DNA of 29,323 nt, taken from NCBI GenBank assembly GCA_037447655.1, contig JBBHKE010002709.1:123969-153291 (forward strand), given 5' to 3'. Below, in pieces: positions 9,810-21,200 of the stretch. The notes under the pieces are model-generated. The model did not search any database. It worked only from the letters and a program-made list of their open reading frames with translations, and was not told where the DNA came from. Within the stretch, counting starts at the first letter, position 1, and each line of letters begins with the position of its first letter. Origin of the DNA: Zygnema cylindricum. Its lineage: Eukaryota; Streptophyta; Zygnematophyceae; Zygnematales; Zygnemataceae. The translations under genes and the position numbers were made by a program.

Positions 9810-12800
9810 TTAAACCTTCTCGTCAGCTGGAGAATCTGCATTAACCGTCGACGAAATCATGACATCTGGAGCGGAGACCTCGCCAGTTGCCTTGGCCAGT
9901 CTTTCCTCCAAAGCACGAGCACCCCTTTCTCTGCAATACAAAACCCAAAAAATTATCATAAGAACAGAGGTAAAAAAACCTACAGTACAATCCAAAATTC
10001 CACGCAGACAAGGGGACCTCATCGAAGGTAAACCTTGAAGTCAACCAACTACAGGGGAAAAAAAAACGGCGCCCATTAGGTATATGTACTTTGATCACAT
10101 TGTCCTGTGGAGGCTGAAGGCAGTTCCACACTAAAGCCTTTGTTTCCGACAAATCTTTTCTGTGCGTCAGAAAACACACAAGTACAGTTCTTTTGACGGA
10201 ACCAGAGACAGAAGGCCGTTAGATTCACACTAAACTTCTGTGAACCATTCTGTTGACAAATAGTTTTTCATCAACAGCCGAAAAAGTTTCCCATCGACAG
10301 TATTATGAACCCTCGTCCTTGGGCATCATACTGGATTTGCCACACAAAATCAAAACTACAGGCGTACCAAAAACAGAAAAATCGAAGGTTTTGGAAATTG
10401 GGATACCTCGAAATGTATCTCAATTTGAAACCTTGCGTTGTTTCTTGAGTTACAGAACGAATCAAACCAAATCCATTTTGATTCAGAGTTTTACAGTGAG
10501 GCAGCTTTGACAGAAAAAGCGCAAGAAGCTTTAGAAAGAAACCGGCTTGAGTCTATTTTTACAAGCTAGTTTAATTACACAGGATTAGAAACATCCAGTA
10601 AACTCCATCATAAAGATGTCCTAATGTTTCAACACCTAACATCTCTATAGACTTGAAACTACTTTACAAGCTAGTAGAAAAATGATCAATAGTAAGGCTT
10701 AGTTAAATAACTGATGACCCGGTTCAGCATTACTTTATCTTAAAAACACAGTGAAGCTGAACTTCCCGAATCATTTTCTGGTATGTGTAGGTATTTATAC
10801 CTACACATAAAACTTAATTTTCTTTTTGTGTGTTATATGCTTTCATGTGCAAAACACTTCTCGATCATTTTTTTATTTCTGTCGTTCAAATGGCACGCCC
10901 ATGGTACTAGTCAGCTAACCAGCAACATTGGCTTAGAACTTTGCACCTGGTTTTTAACGGACATGGTACCATCTTTTAATGAGTAAAGGACACTAAAACA
11001 ACATTTCCTATGCAAAGGACCTGCCGTTTCCCCAACTTTGATGTGTTTGGTGTTTTTGTCAAGATATTTATTGATATTTATTGCACATTTAGCTGAACCT
11101 TTAACAGAAAAGAGCATATGGCAGCAGAGCCATCTGCATGATCCAGGTTACCAGCTGTAATGCCAAAAAATTTAGGTGCCTAATCATAAGGTAATTACAG
11201 GAAGGAAACTTACCCTTGAATTGTACATTTTTATGAGTAACAGTACGTACGATCACTCAATGAACTGAACGAATTGTACAAATTACCCTCATAACGAGGG
11301 TAAAACTTTGAGAGTGTCATAAGCCTATCACTCTGACAGTGTAATAACTACACTGTGAATCGCTATTAGCGTTCATGACTCTAATTGAGGTACCCTGTTT
11401 TTTTCGGCAAATTCTCAAATAGAATTAATGATTCTAAATGTTTCTAAACGGTATTTGAGGTACCCCATCTAGGGTTCATAACTCTAATATGGTGCCATTT
11501 TAAATAGGGTGATGTACAGACTGTCAGAGTCGTACTATTTTTGTACTTTTTCGGGTAGAAAAGTACAGAACAAATATTCACGATGTCCCCGTAGTCGCGC
11601 TAACATGTAATTGCGTAAATATTTTCCGGCATACGCAGATGTCAAAAAAACGCGACGGCGTACGATTTGAACAATTTCAAGCATGCACATATTTTAGTGT
11701 GGATATACTATGCGCCGAAAAATTTTACAAAGCAGTTTACAAATAAGTGTTAATGATAAATTATAATAATTTTTTTTTTGGAAAAAACTCCAATTCCCAA
11801 TTAGCGTAAATAAAGCTAATTGTTTCATTACGCTAATAGCGATTCACGGTGTAGTGTTGCGTATCGAAGGCCACTTGCCGATATTCGATATGTACCTAAT
11901 TTTGGGTACCCGATATTCAATACATCGCATCAATATAACAAGAAGCTCAATATCGCGATATTTAAGCGATATATCGGTCGACAATTCGATACATTTCTAT
12001 TGCGATATATCGAAGTGACGTAGAGTCAAAAAAAAATCAAAAGCCTCCCCCCCCCCCCCCCCCCCCCGGGCGCCGCCGCCCCGGGGGGGGGGGGGTGTTG
12101 TTGAGGATTCTCCATACGATTTACCGTACTAATTGCCGTACGATTCGCCATACTAAATCTGTACGGACGCCCTCTTTTTACCAAATATATCGCGAAATTT
12201 TTGTTGGTCCCGGAGCGATATATCGAGCTATCTAACCGATAGATATTCGATATATCGAATATTGAATTTATCCCAATAAGTTTTTACTCGATACACAACA
12301 TTAGTAATAAATATATCAATAATTGGGAAAGGTTGTTCTTGCCTTCGCCGTGTAGCTTCAGCTGGATCCGAGCCGGGTAATGGCCTGCTACCAACAACAA
12401 GGGTGTGGCTATCCGTGTTATCTGCAACCGGTCTCCGTCCACAAAACATACGGCCGAGGATAGTAGCAATTGTACCAATAACAGGCCTGCGATAACACAA
12501 AAAACATGTGCTCAGGTGCCGCCTTTTCCTGAACAAAGATTTCTCATCTTGGAACTCCTAAGATTGTCTGAGAAAGAACATTAAGAAAAGATGTGTGACA
12601 GTCCGGGCTAATTTAGAACAGAAGCTTAACCAATGAGTTCAAATACCAGAAATTAATATGACAAACCATCTAGCATCTGCTAAGGGAAATGTTGAGAACT
12701 TCTCGTGCAGCAAAGAACACAAATTGTGAGTCAGTAACAAGCTTTGGCCTCCATCAAAAAACAATTTTTTGCAGCCAGTTATATTGAGAATAACAAGTTA

Positions 12801-15228
12801 GTTGAGAGAATTGTGAAGCCGCTGTGGGACACACTTCATTCGAATTAACTCATTGCAGAAGTGAACTGTTGCAGCATGGTGAAATAAGTGTTTTTGAGGA
12901 AAATACAAAGAGCTACTGAAAAGACGGAATTAAAACACTTCATCAGTTAATAAGATATAGCTTCAGCTTGTTGAAGTTCCATAAGTCGTTAAGACAAGAT
13001 GTGTCATATGCCCCAGAAGATGGTGATTAGACACCGTAATAGTAAAATGCTCAAATTAATCCAAAAGTTTGCAACTCTAACGACGTAGATGATCAAACAG
13101 AAAGCCCGATAATAATCTTAATGGATGTCCTCGAGAATTTGACGGCAACAAAAGAACCACCGTTTCTGTGAAAACAAAAACAAAACCGGTCAATAGTAAC
13201 AAGCAACCGGAAATGCAATACTCACCTCAAAAATTCGGGGAAGAAGGTTGTAAATGCAAATTCGTCACTTGGGTCGCCTTTCAAGTTTGCATCTGATTTT
13301 TTCTGGTAAAATCGGAGGTATATCCAGCTGACATAGGTACCAAAGATGATAAAAGGGAGAAATTGAACAGCATCGCCCCAAGCTGCACAAAATGCGGTGG
13401 ATAGAAGAACAAATAGAGATGGCAACCACTGCATTTCCAAAAAGCCCAGAACGAACTTAAGACAGATGAACGGAATCTTAAATAAATTCATGGACAAACC
13501 ACATTCAAACTCGGGCCATAAACAGACTATCCCAAACCTCGTCATTTATCTGTTTTTGCTGTATTGATTACCAAATGAAATGCCATTCAAATATGAATAA
13601 AGTGATTTCCGCTAGTACTTTGGCGAAAACAAGGGCACAAAATCTGAATTACCTTGGCTCTGAACTTGAGAATAAACAGTGCTGTGATTTCTTGATCGGG
13701 CATAAGTTGCTTAATTCCAACAAGAAAGCCAGCCACAACTCCATGGAAACCGCATATTGCTGCACCTGGAGCATACCTGAACAAGAAGCAAGTCAGACAA
13801 AGTTAACTCCCTAATCCATACCTGTCACAAAGTGCCACTTTCCTCAAAGGGACATATGATCATTCAGAAAAAAAGAAGAGAAGAGAAGCGAATCCTTAAA
13901 TGTATAGATATACAGAGGTCCATCCACTGTATTCTGCAACTAAAATAAAAAAATACATTCGAGACAACAAGACCCAATTTTACAGATTTGAATGAGACAC
14001 AGAGGAACCTTTCCACTGACAGAAACCATAGCGGCAATGAAAAATCATTCGGGCAAAACACTTACAAAAATCGTTCGTTTAGAGTGCTGTAATAGAGAAT
14101 AATCATGATAACAAACGTGCTGAAGGTAGTCCATGTGTTTACTACAACAATGAACCAGAAAAACTCTTTGGAGCCCCATACGGGCTCCAGTGATTTTCCA
14201 AGAAAAAGGAGCGCAAAAATGTTGAGCACAAGCTGCATAACATCTCTTCAACAAGTTAGAAAACGCCCAAAATGGTAATAAGGCTCTTGAATTGCCTGGA
14301 CAGCTGATTATTATACCATATGAAAGCACACTAGGGATATTCACACTGGGGGGAAGTAAGGAATATGATGTTTCTATAATGCTTACATATAAAAATCGGG
14401 AAAATCGGGGAACAGTACAAAAACATTAAACAAACATTGTATAAACATTCCTAGCTCGCTGCCGGTGTGAATAACTCTACTCGCCAATAAGCTGCAGATT
14501 TCTTGACAATGCAGCACCTCCAAATACAGGAAGTATGGCTCAAGGATGGCTTGTATGGCTTGTGTAACTCACACTAATTGCAGACTTTTCAATGTATCCA
14601 GCAGTAAGTAGGTTCCAAGCAAACGGAATGGTCCTGCAAGCCGTTGAGCAAAAGACAACTACCAACTTTGTCAAAGCAAGGCCTTCCTCATCAGATAATC
14701 CACACTATTTTCCACTTTCAGTACAGATATAAATAAGACATATTCTAATAGTTGCTCAAGCATCAAATACGTAAATGATACCATTCAGGCCAAGAAACAG
14801 AGCGCCGCTCATATTGCAAATTCTCGGCGAGAGACAAACATTATCCACAACTGTAATCTTGTTTGGAGAAGTTTTGTAACTCACTTTCCGGGAACTAAAG
14901 CCACATAGGTAAGAGAAGATGGAATCAATGTAACAACGAGATATCCAACCACTAACACGAAAGATAGGGCTTTTGACAGCCTCGTGAAGCCAGTGAATAG
15001 ACCGCTGAACTGCACACCACAGAAACAAAAACAATTTCTTCTTCTCATTCAAGTAGCAAAAAATATTTTTAGTACATTCTTAAACAAAAAGAGAACAAAA
15101 CAAACGCAAATTCTCCATGATTCACTTTCCTCTCAGAAGATCAACCAATCCAAAAGTGGATACATTCTCTAAAAAAGTGACAGCAGCCATGATGGCATTA
15201 CCCCAGCCATTGAAGGTCCGATGGCCAT
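9810..15228 (-). CDS. RBL19: RBL19 / TMEM115 family rhomboid-like integral membrane protein, 8 exons
   Basis: Exons, from the start: 15202-15228, 14885-15009, 14573-14633, 14066-14232, 13653-13776, 13226-13428, 12343-12486 and 9810-9930. All phases close to give 323 residues. The ATG at 15228 is preceded in frame by TGA. Landmarks: GLFTGFTRLSKAL, TIPFAWNLLTAGYIEKS, LEPVWGSKEF (about 86-95), GFHGVVAGFLVGIKQLMPDQ (136-155), FGTYVSWIYLRFYQKK (197 on), KGDPSDEFAFTTFFPEFL, RMFCGR, PLPGSDPAEATRRR and ERGARALEERLA. This closely follows plant RBL19 and TMEM115 (DUF1751), a Golgi/ER multi-pass protein linked to retrograde transport. The GxSG serine of active rhomboids is replaced here (G-F-H-G), so it should be a pseudoprotease. 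The last intron starts with GC. Two mobile relics lie in that intron and one just upstream of the gene. Confidence 0.96.
10782..10809. repeat. 28-bp near-perfect palindrome in RBL19 intron 7
   Basis: TATGTGTAGGTAT (10782-10794) and ATACCTACACATA (10797-10809) are exact inverted arms of 13 bp separated by TT. It would form a tight hairpin on either strand. No gene or element boundary coincides with it. Confidence 0.85.
11347..11856. mobile_element. Family A inverted-repeat element, copy 2 (MITE-like)
   Basis: The terminal inverted repeats span 25 nt and match at 24 positions: left 11347-11371 (ACTACACTGTGAATCGC...), right 11831-11855 (...GCGATTCACGGTGTAGT). TA flanks the CACC/CACT core on both sides. 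The interior shares words and order with copy 1 (GTACTTTTT, CATGTAATTGCG, GTACGATTT). It has no open frame. It sits in RBL19 intron 7 and directly abuts a family B element. Confidence 0.8.
11852..12303. mobile_element. Family B (hAT-like) non-autonomous element, copy 1
   Basis: The left end is TAGTGTTGCGTATCGA (from 11852). The right end is TCGATACACAACATTA (to 12303), an imperfect inverted repeat. The interior is dense in CGATATATCG-type palindromes and includes TTGTTGGTCCCGGAG, shared with copy 3. A poly-C/poly-G foldback lies in its middle. TAGNG-type ends suit hAT elements. Its right end is about 40 bp from RBL19 exon 7. Confidence 0.6.
12047..12095. repeat. Poly-C / poly-G foldback
   Basis: A run of about 21 C (12047-12067) is followed by a GC-only centre (GGGCGCCGCCGCCCC) and 13 G (12083-12095). 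The arms are complementary. The surrounding DNA is AT-rich. It would form a very stable hairpin or G-quadruplex/i-motif structure and is also a typical place for an assembly error. Confidence 0.85.
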
Positions 15229-15337
15229 CTCAACCTCTCAACGGAACCACCTCCCTGGAATCCCCTTAGACAGAAAACTTGGAAAGTCTCCACTTGTGTC
15301 TCTCGCCCAAACGTCTCTGCCGGACCCTACTGTACAC

Positions 15338-15635
15338 TACACCGCCAATCGCTATTAGCGTGGGAGTTTGATTAGCGTATAATAATAATTACAGTGGTTT
15401 ATGCTATTTAAGAATTTGAAAATTTTGGAAAAAATCATACATTCTAATTGTTTGATTATGGTAATTTGGTCTCTACGTACACACCTGTCCGATTTTCAAT
15501 TTGAGACCGCCAATCGGAAGCTGAGAAACTCTAGTTAAATCGCAACCGTCAGATCTACAATCGGACAGTGTGTACGGAGAAAAAGCGTTTTGAGAGAAGG
15601 AAAAAATGTTAACGCTTATAGCGATTCACGGTGTA
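15338..15635. mobile_element. Family A-related short element, copy 3, in the RBL19 promoter
   Basis: The left end TACACCGCCAATCGCTATTA (15338 on) and the right end TATAGCGATTCACGGTGTA (to 15635) are inverted copies of the family A terminus, flanked by TA. The 300-bp interior differs from copies 1 and 2 and contains its own inverted repeat, GTACACACCTGTCCGATT (from about 15477) with AATCGGACAGTGTGTAC (about 15560-15576). It lies about 110 bp upstream of the RBL19 ATG. Confidence 0.7.
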
Positions 15636-15858
15636 CTATTTCCTGAAGGTTGTAATTGTACAGGACAAATACCTTGCAAAAAATGAGCAACCGTACGGTA
15701 GAGTACAGTACTGCAACGTACGGTAATCCTTCAGATGTGGGATCCTCAACAAGCCTAAGCACTCGGCCCGAATTAAATAGAACCGAACCGAACGGAACCG
15801 AAACGAACCTAACTACTGCACCCGTAACAGCCGCTCCTGGGAACTTCAAATCATAGTA
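15636..15858. other. Unassigned DNA with a short AACCG repeat
   Basis: No gene is supported. AACCGAACCGAACGGAACCG and related words at about 15780-15808 form a small AACCG microsatellite. Two overlapping open frames on opposite strands (15616-15849 and 15656-15856) show no family signature. Confidence 0.5.
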
Positions 15859-16686
15859 AAAATCATCGGTAAAAAACTAAAAATTCATCGCGATAACACC
15901 GATACCGATAGTTATCGGTTATCGGACGGTCAGAGGTCCCGATATGTTGGTCCGAGACCAAGAAATTCCATATCGGCGATAACTTTAAAAAATATAGTAT
16001 GCATACAATAGTACTTTATAACATACTGTATTATATTATTAGCTTTACATAGCGTGGCATGCCACTTATAAGAATATGTTACGTATCTGTTTAACTGAAA
16101 TTTATTACGGTCAGCGCACCACATAAACGTTGACAAATTTAAAACAATACTTTGTAATTCTAAAACTATCGTACCGAAACAAAAATATTAAATTGCATTG
16201 TAAATTTGTAAATCAAACTTTTTTGAAAAACATACGAGCAGACGAACATATCTTTCACACTGTCGCCATTTACTGCCACCATGGAATTGATATGAGGGCG
16301 TAACTAACCTTGCAAAAAGCAACAGTCAAAATAACATTATAGACGGGTATGGGAGCGTAGAACCCAAGTAAAACCTGCTTGAATTATAAATAATCAAGGA
16401 AATGTCGCGATTTTTTACCGAAATCTGGGGGAAACAAGGTCCGCGGCGCGTCTGGAAAATAACACATACAATTGAGCGTACATGCCGTACATTTATCTAT
16501 ACGTTCCGTACTGTTATCGCCGATGGTTATCGATATCGTTGTTATCGTCGATAATTAATCGATATTATCGGTTAATAAATGGCGATAACACCGATAACGA
16601 TATATCATACCAATATATCGATCATTGACAACCCAAAAAAAGGCCCACATCGCTTATCGGGGAATCTTTACTAATACACAACACTA
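15859..16686. mobile_element. Probable family B (hAT-like) relic, copy 2
   Basis: The right end CTAATACACAACACTA (to 16686) matches the family B terminus. CGATAACACCGATA occurs near both ends of the stretch (about 15890 and 16583), and TATCGATA-type palindromes crowd the flanks. TTGGTCCGAGACC (about 15949) is an inverted counterpart of the GGTCTCGGAG word in copy 3. No clear left terminus was found, so the boundary there is approximate. There is no coding frame. Confidence 0.45.
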
Positions 16687-17114
16687 CTTTTAATAATTAG
16701 GGTATAATCGACCTAAACTTATTTAATATTTTTACTTTTATATTAATCTTAAATTGTTAACGTATTGTTTGTTTTAACATTACGGACAACTCAAATTCAT
16801 GTTTGAAGGAAACGGGGGCCCGTTTAAATATTGCTTGTGCCGAACAATTGTTAGAAATCATTTTCTTCGTGCTTTTATTAATGTTTTTGTTGTGTAATTG
16901 ATTATATTTCACCGTTTGAATTTGTTTGACTCGTTTAAATGGCGGCTCGACTTTTTTAGATATTGCTTGCACCAATTTATTACTACTCTGACCCTCTTTT
17001 TGTGTGTTTCTAACAATAATTTTTGTGTAGTCGATTTTTTTTTTTGAAGTCAAATTTATTTCACGATCTAAAATTTTTCATGAATTTGTTCAATGGTTTT
17101 CTTATGGCATTTTG
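16687..17114. other. Unassigned AT-rich stretch between two family B elements
   Basis: A 98-codon minus-strand open frame (16757-17053) is lysine-rich and contains two loosely similar segments (QAISKKVEPPFKR and QAIFKRAPVSFK) caused by a repeated CGTTTAAAT/ATATTGCTTG word. It resembles no family I know and is probably not a gene. Confidence 0.4.
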
Positions 17115-17485
17115 GTAGTGTTATGTATCGGTATCCTTTGTCGATAACCGAAATGCCTTTTTTTTTGCCTTCCGATAATCGATATATTTGTACCCACAAA
17201 AACACCATTTTGATACCTATGTCGTACTCACGAAAAAACCAATACGATAACTATGTCGTTCTTCATATTACGCAACCGGTTGTCATAGATGGCATGCCAC
17301 CCTACATACATTAAAAAATGTAATAAAAAATATTATAAAGTACCGTTATACAACGTACTATATTTTTTTCCACATATTGTTTGTAAAGAATTTGTTGGTC
17401 TCGGAGCAGATTCCTCACTGTTCGATAACGGTTCACTAACGATATCGATTTTATCGCGATAGATTTTTCCCCTATACACCACTAC
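17115..17485. mobile_element. Family B (hAT-like) non-autonomous element, copy 3
   Basis: The left end GTAGTGTTATGTATCGG (17115 on) pairs with the right end CCCCTATACACCACTAC (to 17485). Taking TAGTG...CACTA as the termini, the flanks read CATTTTGG on the left and CATTTTTT on the right. That agrees at six of eight positions, consistent with a decayed 8-bp hAT target duplication. The interior carries TATCG palindromes and TTGTTGGTCTCGGAG. The element is about 370 bp and non-coding. Confidence 0.65.
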
Positions 17486-17710
17486 ATTTTTTACATTCAC
17501 ATAATTCATAATTTTGTAGCCCATCTTTTGTTTCGATATTTTTTATGTTTTGGTAATATATCTTTAAGTCACACACTCGGTATCTTTTGCTATCTTCATC
17601 ATATCTTACCAAATATCGAAATTTTCCTCTTCTTTCCAACTTAGAGTTTGTTTTGTCTAAATTTAGACTAAAAACCTAACTGGCAAATACTGTTATATTA
17701 CACAAATCTG

Positions 17711-18257
17711 GTTTTCTGCCAGTCCACCTTTCACATGGGGTTGTTTCTTTATTTGTTGAAGTTGGGTTTTTGGCAAATACTCTTATATCGCACAAATCTA
17801 GTTTTTCTGCCAGTCCACCTTTTTGGTACTGGCACCTTTCTGGTTTTCTACCAGTCCACCTTTTTGGTTTTGTGCCAGTCCACCTTTCTAGTTTTGTGAC
17901 AGTCCACCTTTCATATGGGTTACTTCTTTATTTGTCGAAGTTGGGTTTTTTTGCCAATCCAGTCCACGTTTCACATGGGGTTTCTTCTTTATTTGTTGAA
18001 GTTGGGTTTTAGTCCACCCTTTCATATGGGTTACTTCTTTATTTGTCGAAGTTGGGTTTTTTTGCCAATCTAGTCCACGTTTCACATGGGGTTTCTTCTT
18101 TATTTGTTGAAGTTGGGTTTTAGTCCACCTTTCTGGTTTTGTGACAGTCCACCTTTCATATAGGCTGCTTCTTTATTTGTTGAAGTTGGGTTTTTTTTGC
18201 CAGTCCAGTACACGTTTCACATGGGGTTTCTTCTTTATTTGTTGAAGTTGGGTTTTT
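17711..18257. repeat. Minisatellite array of TTGAAGTTGGGTTTT / AGTCCAC units
   Basis: The word GAAGTTGGGTTTT occurs seven times (near 17758, 17937, 17997, 18047, 18110, 18180 and 18243). It alternates with CAGTCCACSTTTC and CACATGGGGTTTCTTC. Higher-order units are of about 111 and 134 bp. The open frames through it on both strands are by-products of the repeat. Confidence 0.85.
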
Positions 18258-21200
18258 ACTTTTCTGCTAGAGTTCTATAATGGTGGATTGGAGGGAGAGG
18301 ACTGAAAGAGCCTTACTCAAGAATGGTGGGGAAAAGAGCGTTCGATGTTGGTCTAAATAAGTCTTAAAAATGGATAGTAAGAAGAAAACCTAAAGAACCC
18401 AACTCACGAGATGGTGGGCTGAATTTCAATGGTTTATTTATCTATTTTTTGTTTTTTTTATATATTTTAATAATGACATCTAGTGTTTTTTTCAATAGGA
18501 AGAAGACATATAAAACATGGAGACCGAGTAGCCTCTGATGTTAGTCTAAAAGAGTCCTAAATAGAAGGAGGAAGGAGAGGACCCGAAGAGCCCAACTCAA
18601 AAGATAATGGCGTAACTTTCGACGGTTTATGGTGAAAAGGAGGAGAAACTGTATCACTTTATTTTAAAACATAAGGGAGGAAAAAACAAAAGAGAGAAAG
18701 AGAGATCTAAAAGAGATTATCGATCGACATTTGATGTATTTGTTTTTGTCTTCATTACATTATTAGTTTTCCTCACAACTCAGTTTTTTTTATTGATATT
18801 TTGTAGTTTTTTAGTTTTTTATTTTGTGTTGTCTTTTATTTCATTTATATTTGTTAGTTATTTATTTTTTGTTTTGTGTTGTTTTAAGTTTCTTCTTTTG
18901 GTATTGTTCTTAGAACAGTGTTAGGTTTTTTTTTCTCTCTGTTGTTATGTTTTTTATCAACGATTTTGTTTTTGTTTTTTTTTTATTCTGTTATTGTTCG
19001 AATGTTTTTGTATTTTAATAATGATTTTTGTATTTTAATAATGATTTTTGTTTTTTTCTTTATTCTTTTGTTATTGTATTTATTTTATTGTTCTTTCATT
19101 CGTTTTTTTTAAATGATTTTAAAACTGTTAGTTTTTCTCATATCATGTTTTGTGTGTTTTTTATTGTTTTCTTTTTTAATCATGGAACAATTTTTTTTTT
19201 CTCTAGTTTTTTGTTTTTTATTTTTTTTTTTATTTTAATAAAAATAACCTTTTTTATCATTATTTTACATATTTTAATAATGATATTGAATGTACTTTCC
19301 GATAGGAAATTACATGGTAACTGAAGAAAATTTTGGTATGAAAATAAGGGACCCAAAGAGCTTAACGCAAGAGATAGGTAGGGCGAGTCTTAAGGTTTGA
19401 CAGTAGAAGTGAAAAAAAAGTGTAAAGATGAGAAAAAGATGTATCATTTTGAAAGAGAGGGAATTACAAAAGAAAAGAAAAATTAAGAAAAAAAAATAAG
19501 AAAAGTAAAAGAGATTAATTGTCAATTTTTATATAGACGATAATTTTAAAAATTTGATAATTTGAAAAAATTAATGATTATTTTCACTAAAAAAACCTTT
19601 TACAATTAAAAACTAAAAATAAATAAAACATCAATAATTTAACAAACTAATAAATCGTTTACCAAAAAATAATAAAAAAATTGGTAAAAATTATAAATTA
19701 AAAAATAAGTAAAACAAAAATTATAATTTATCACAAATTTTAACATTTGTTTTATTTATATTATATATAAATAGTAATAATTGTTAAAAAATTATTGTAT
19801 AAATTTGTAAATAAATAAAACACAAAAAAAATAGTTGTGAAATGTGAATTACAAAAATATTTATATATATATATATATTATATATATTTTTGTTTTTTAT
19901 TAAAAATTGAATATTAAAACCAATATAAAAAGACAAACAAAAAAATACAATAAACAAAAATGAATTACTTAACAAGAACTTTGACCACCGTACGTTCACA
20001 TTTATAAAAATAGTCATTTTGGTTTTAGAAAATAAATATTTAAAATTAATGTTAGTATTTTTTTAATATTTTTGATTTTGTTTATTTATTCATTTTGTTG
20101 TGCTTTTGTTGTTTTTTATTTTAATTTTAATTTTGTTTTTTTATGCATTTTGTTGTTTTTATTATATATATATTTGTTATTTTTAATTATATTTATATCA
20201 TTATTAAACCTTTTTTCTTTTAAATTTTTGTTTTAAGTTTATTATGATATTAATTAGCCTATTTTTTAAAAAAAAAAATCAACAATATATTTCTTTTGTA
20301 TTTTTTTATATATTTTTTTTATTACAATTATTTTTAAATGAAAACAAAATATTTTAAAATGTGTATTTTAAAAAATAAAACTTTGATGTTAAATATTTTT
20401 TAATCTTTTGACTTATGTTTTTCTTTTTTTTACTCTCTGTTATCTGTTTACTTTTTCTCTTTTAAATCCATAGAAACATAAAAACATTGAAACACACAAA
20501 AAAATCTATGTATTTTTTTGAAGAATATCATCTTAATGCATTTTTTTGTATATATATATTATACATATTTGTTGTGCTTTTCTTTATTATTATTAACATT
20601 ATTATTATTATTGCATGTAATTTTTTTTTAAATATTTATTTTAAAAAGTAACATTTTATTTTTTTTTTAAGTTTTTTTCATCTCGTTTTGTTTTTTTTTG
20701 CATTTCAGTTAAAATATTTGAATTATTTTTTTCATTTTTATTTTTTATTTATTAACTATTTTTTTTTCATTTTTATTTAGGTGTTATCTTTTAACCATTT
20801 ATTATTACTTTTCATTATCATTGTCGTGAAATTTTAACTTTCTTTCTATTGTTTCTTCAAAAATCGTTGATGATCCATATATTACCGCGCATTATGAAAG
20901 ACACTAAAGAAAGGCACAAATAGATTTTATTGAAAAAATGTTATAATTGATGGTAAAAAATTATAGTACTGAATACAAAATTGAACGTTTAAATTATAGA
21001 TTATCAACAAAAGTTTTTTTTTTTTTTGTAATTGCGTCTTTATGTGTGAACGTTATTTTAATTAATTAACTATCATGTGTAAATATAAACTTTGTAATGA
21101 GTGTAAACGGCACATTAACGTTCATACGCTTATAGTTTTTTTTTACCTATTTTATTTTTGTTTTTAATGAATCTGATAAACCTAGATTTTTGACGTGGCG

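Larger units (their letters stand above)
9931..12342 (-). other. GC-AG intron 7 of RBL19
   Basis: On the minus strand the upstream exon ends CGAAG and the intron opens GCAAGA (donor AAG|GCAAGA). The acceptor is TATTGCAG before AGAAAGG. Only this boundary restores ATRR-R-ERGARALEER, with the arginine codon split AG|A. GC donors are a known minor class with strong exon AG context, as here. The intron is 2412 nt and has collected a family A element, a family B element and a palindrome. Confidence 0.85.

Noticed and set aside
13575-13814. 79-codon plus-strand open frame
   Set aside because: It is the antisense shadow of RBL19 exon 5, whose minus-strand translation is clearly family-specific.
14756-15052. 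98-codon minus-strand open frame over RBL19 exon 2
   Set aside because: It is in the wrong frame of the same strand. The correct frame gives GLFTGFTRLSKAL and continues in phase to exon 3.
16757-17053. 98-codon lysine-rich minus-strand open frame
   Set aside because: Low-complexity sequence with a small nucleotide repeat, lying between two transposon relics; no family recognised.
17711-18257. Possible CRISPR-like array
   Set aside because: Repeat and spacer lengths are irregular, the spacers are themselves repeats, and the genome is eukaryotic.
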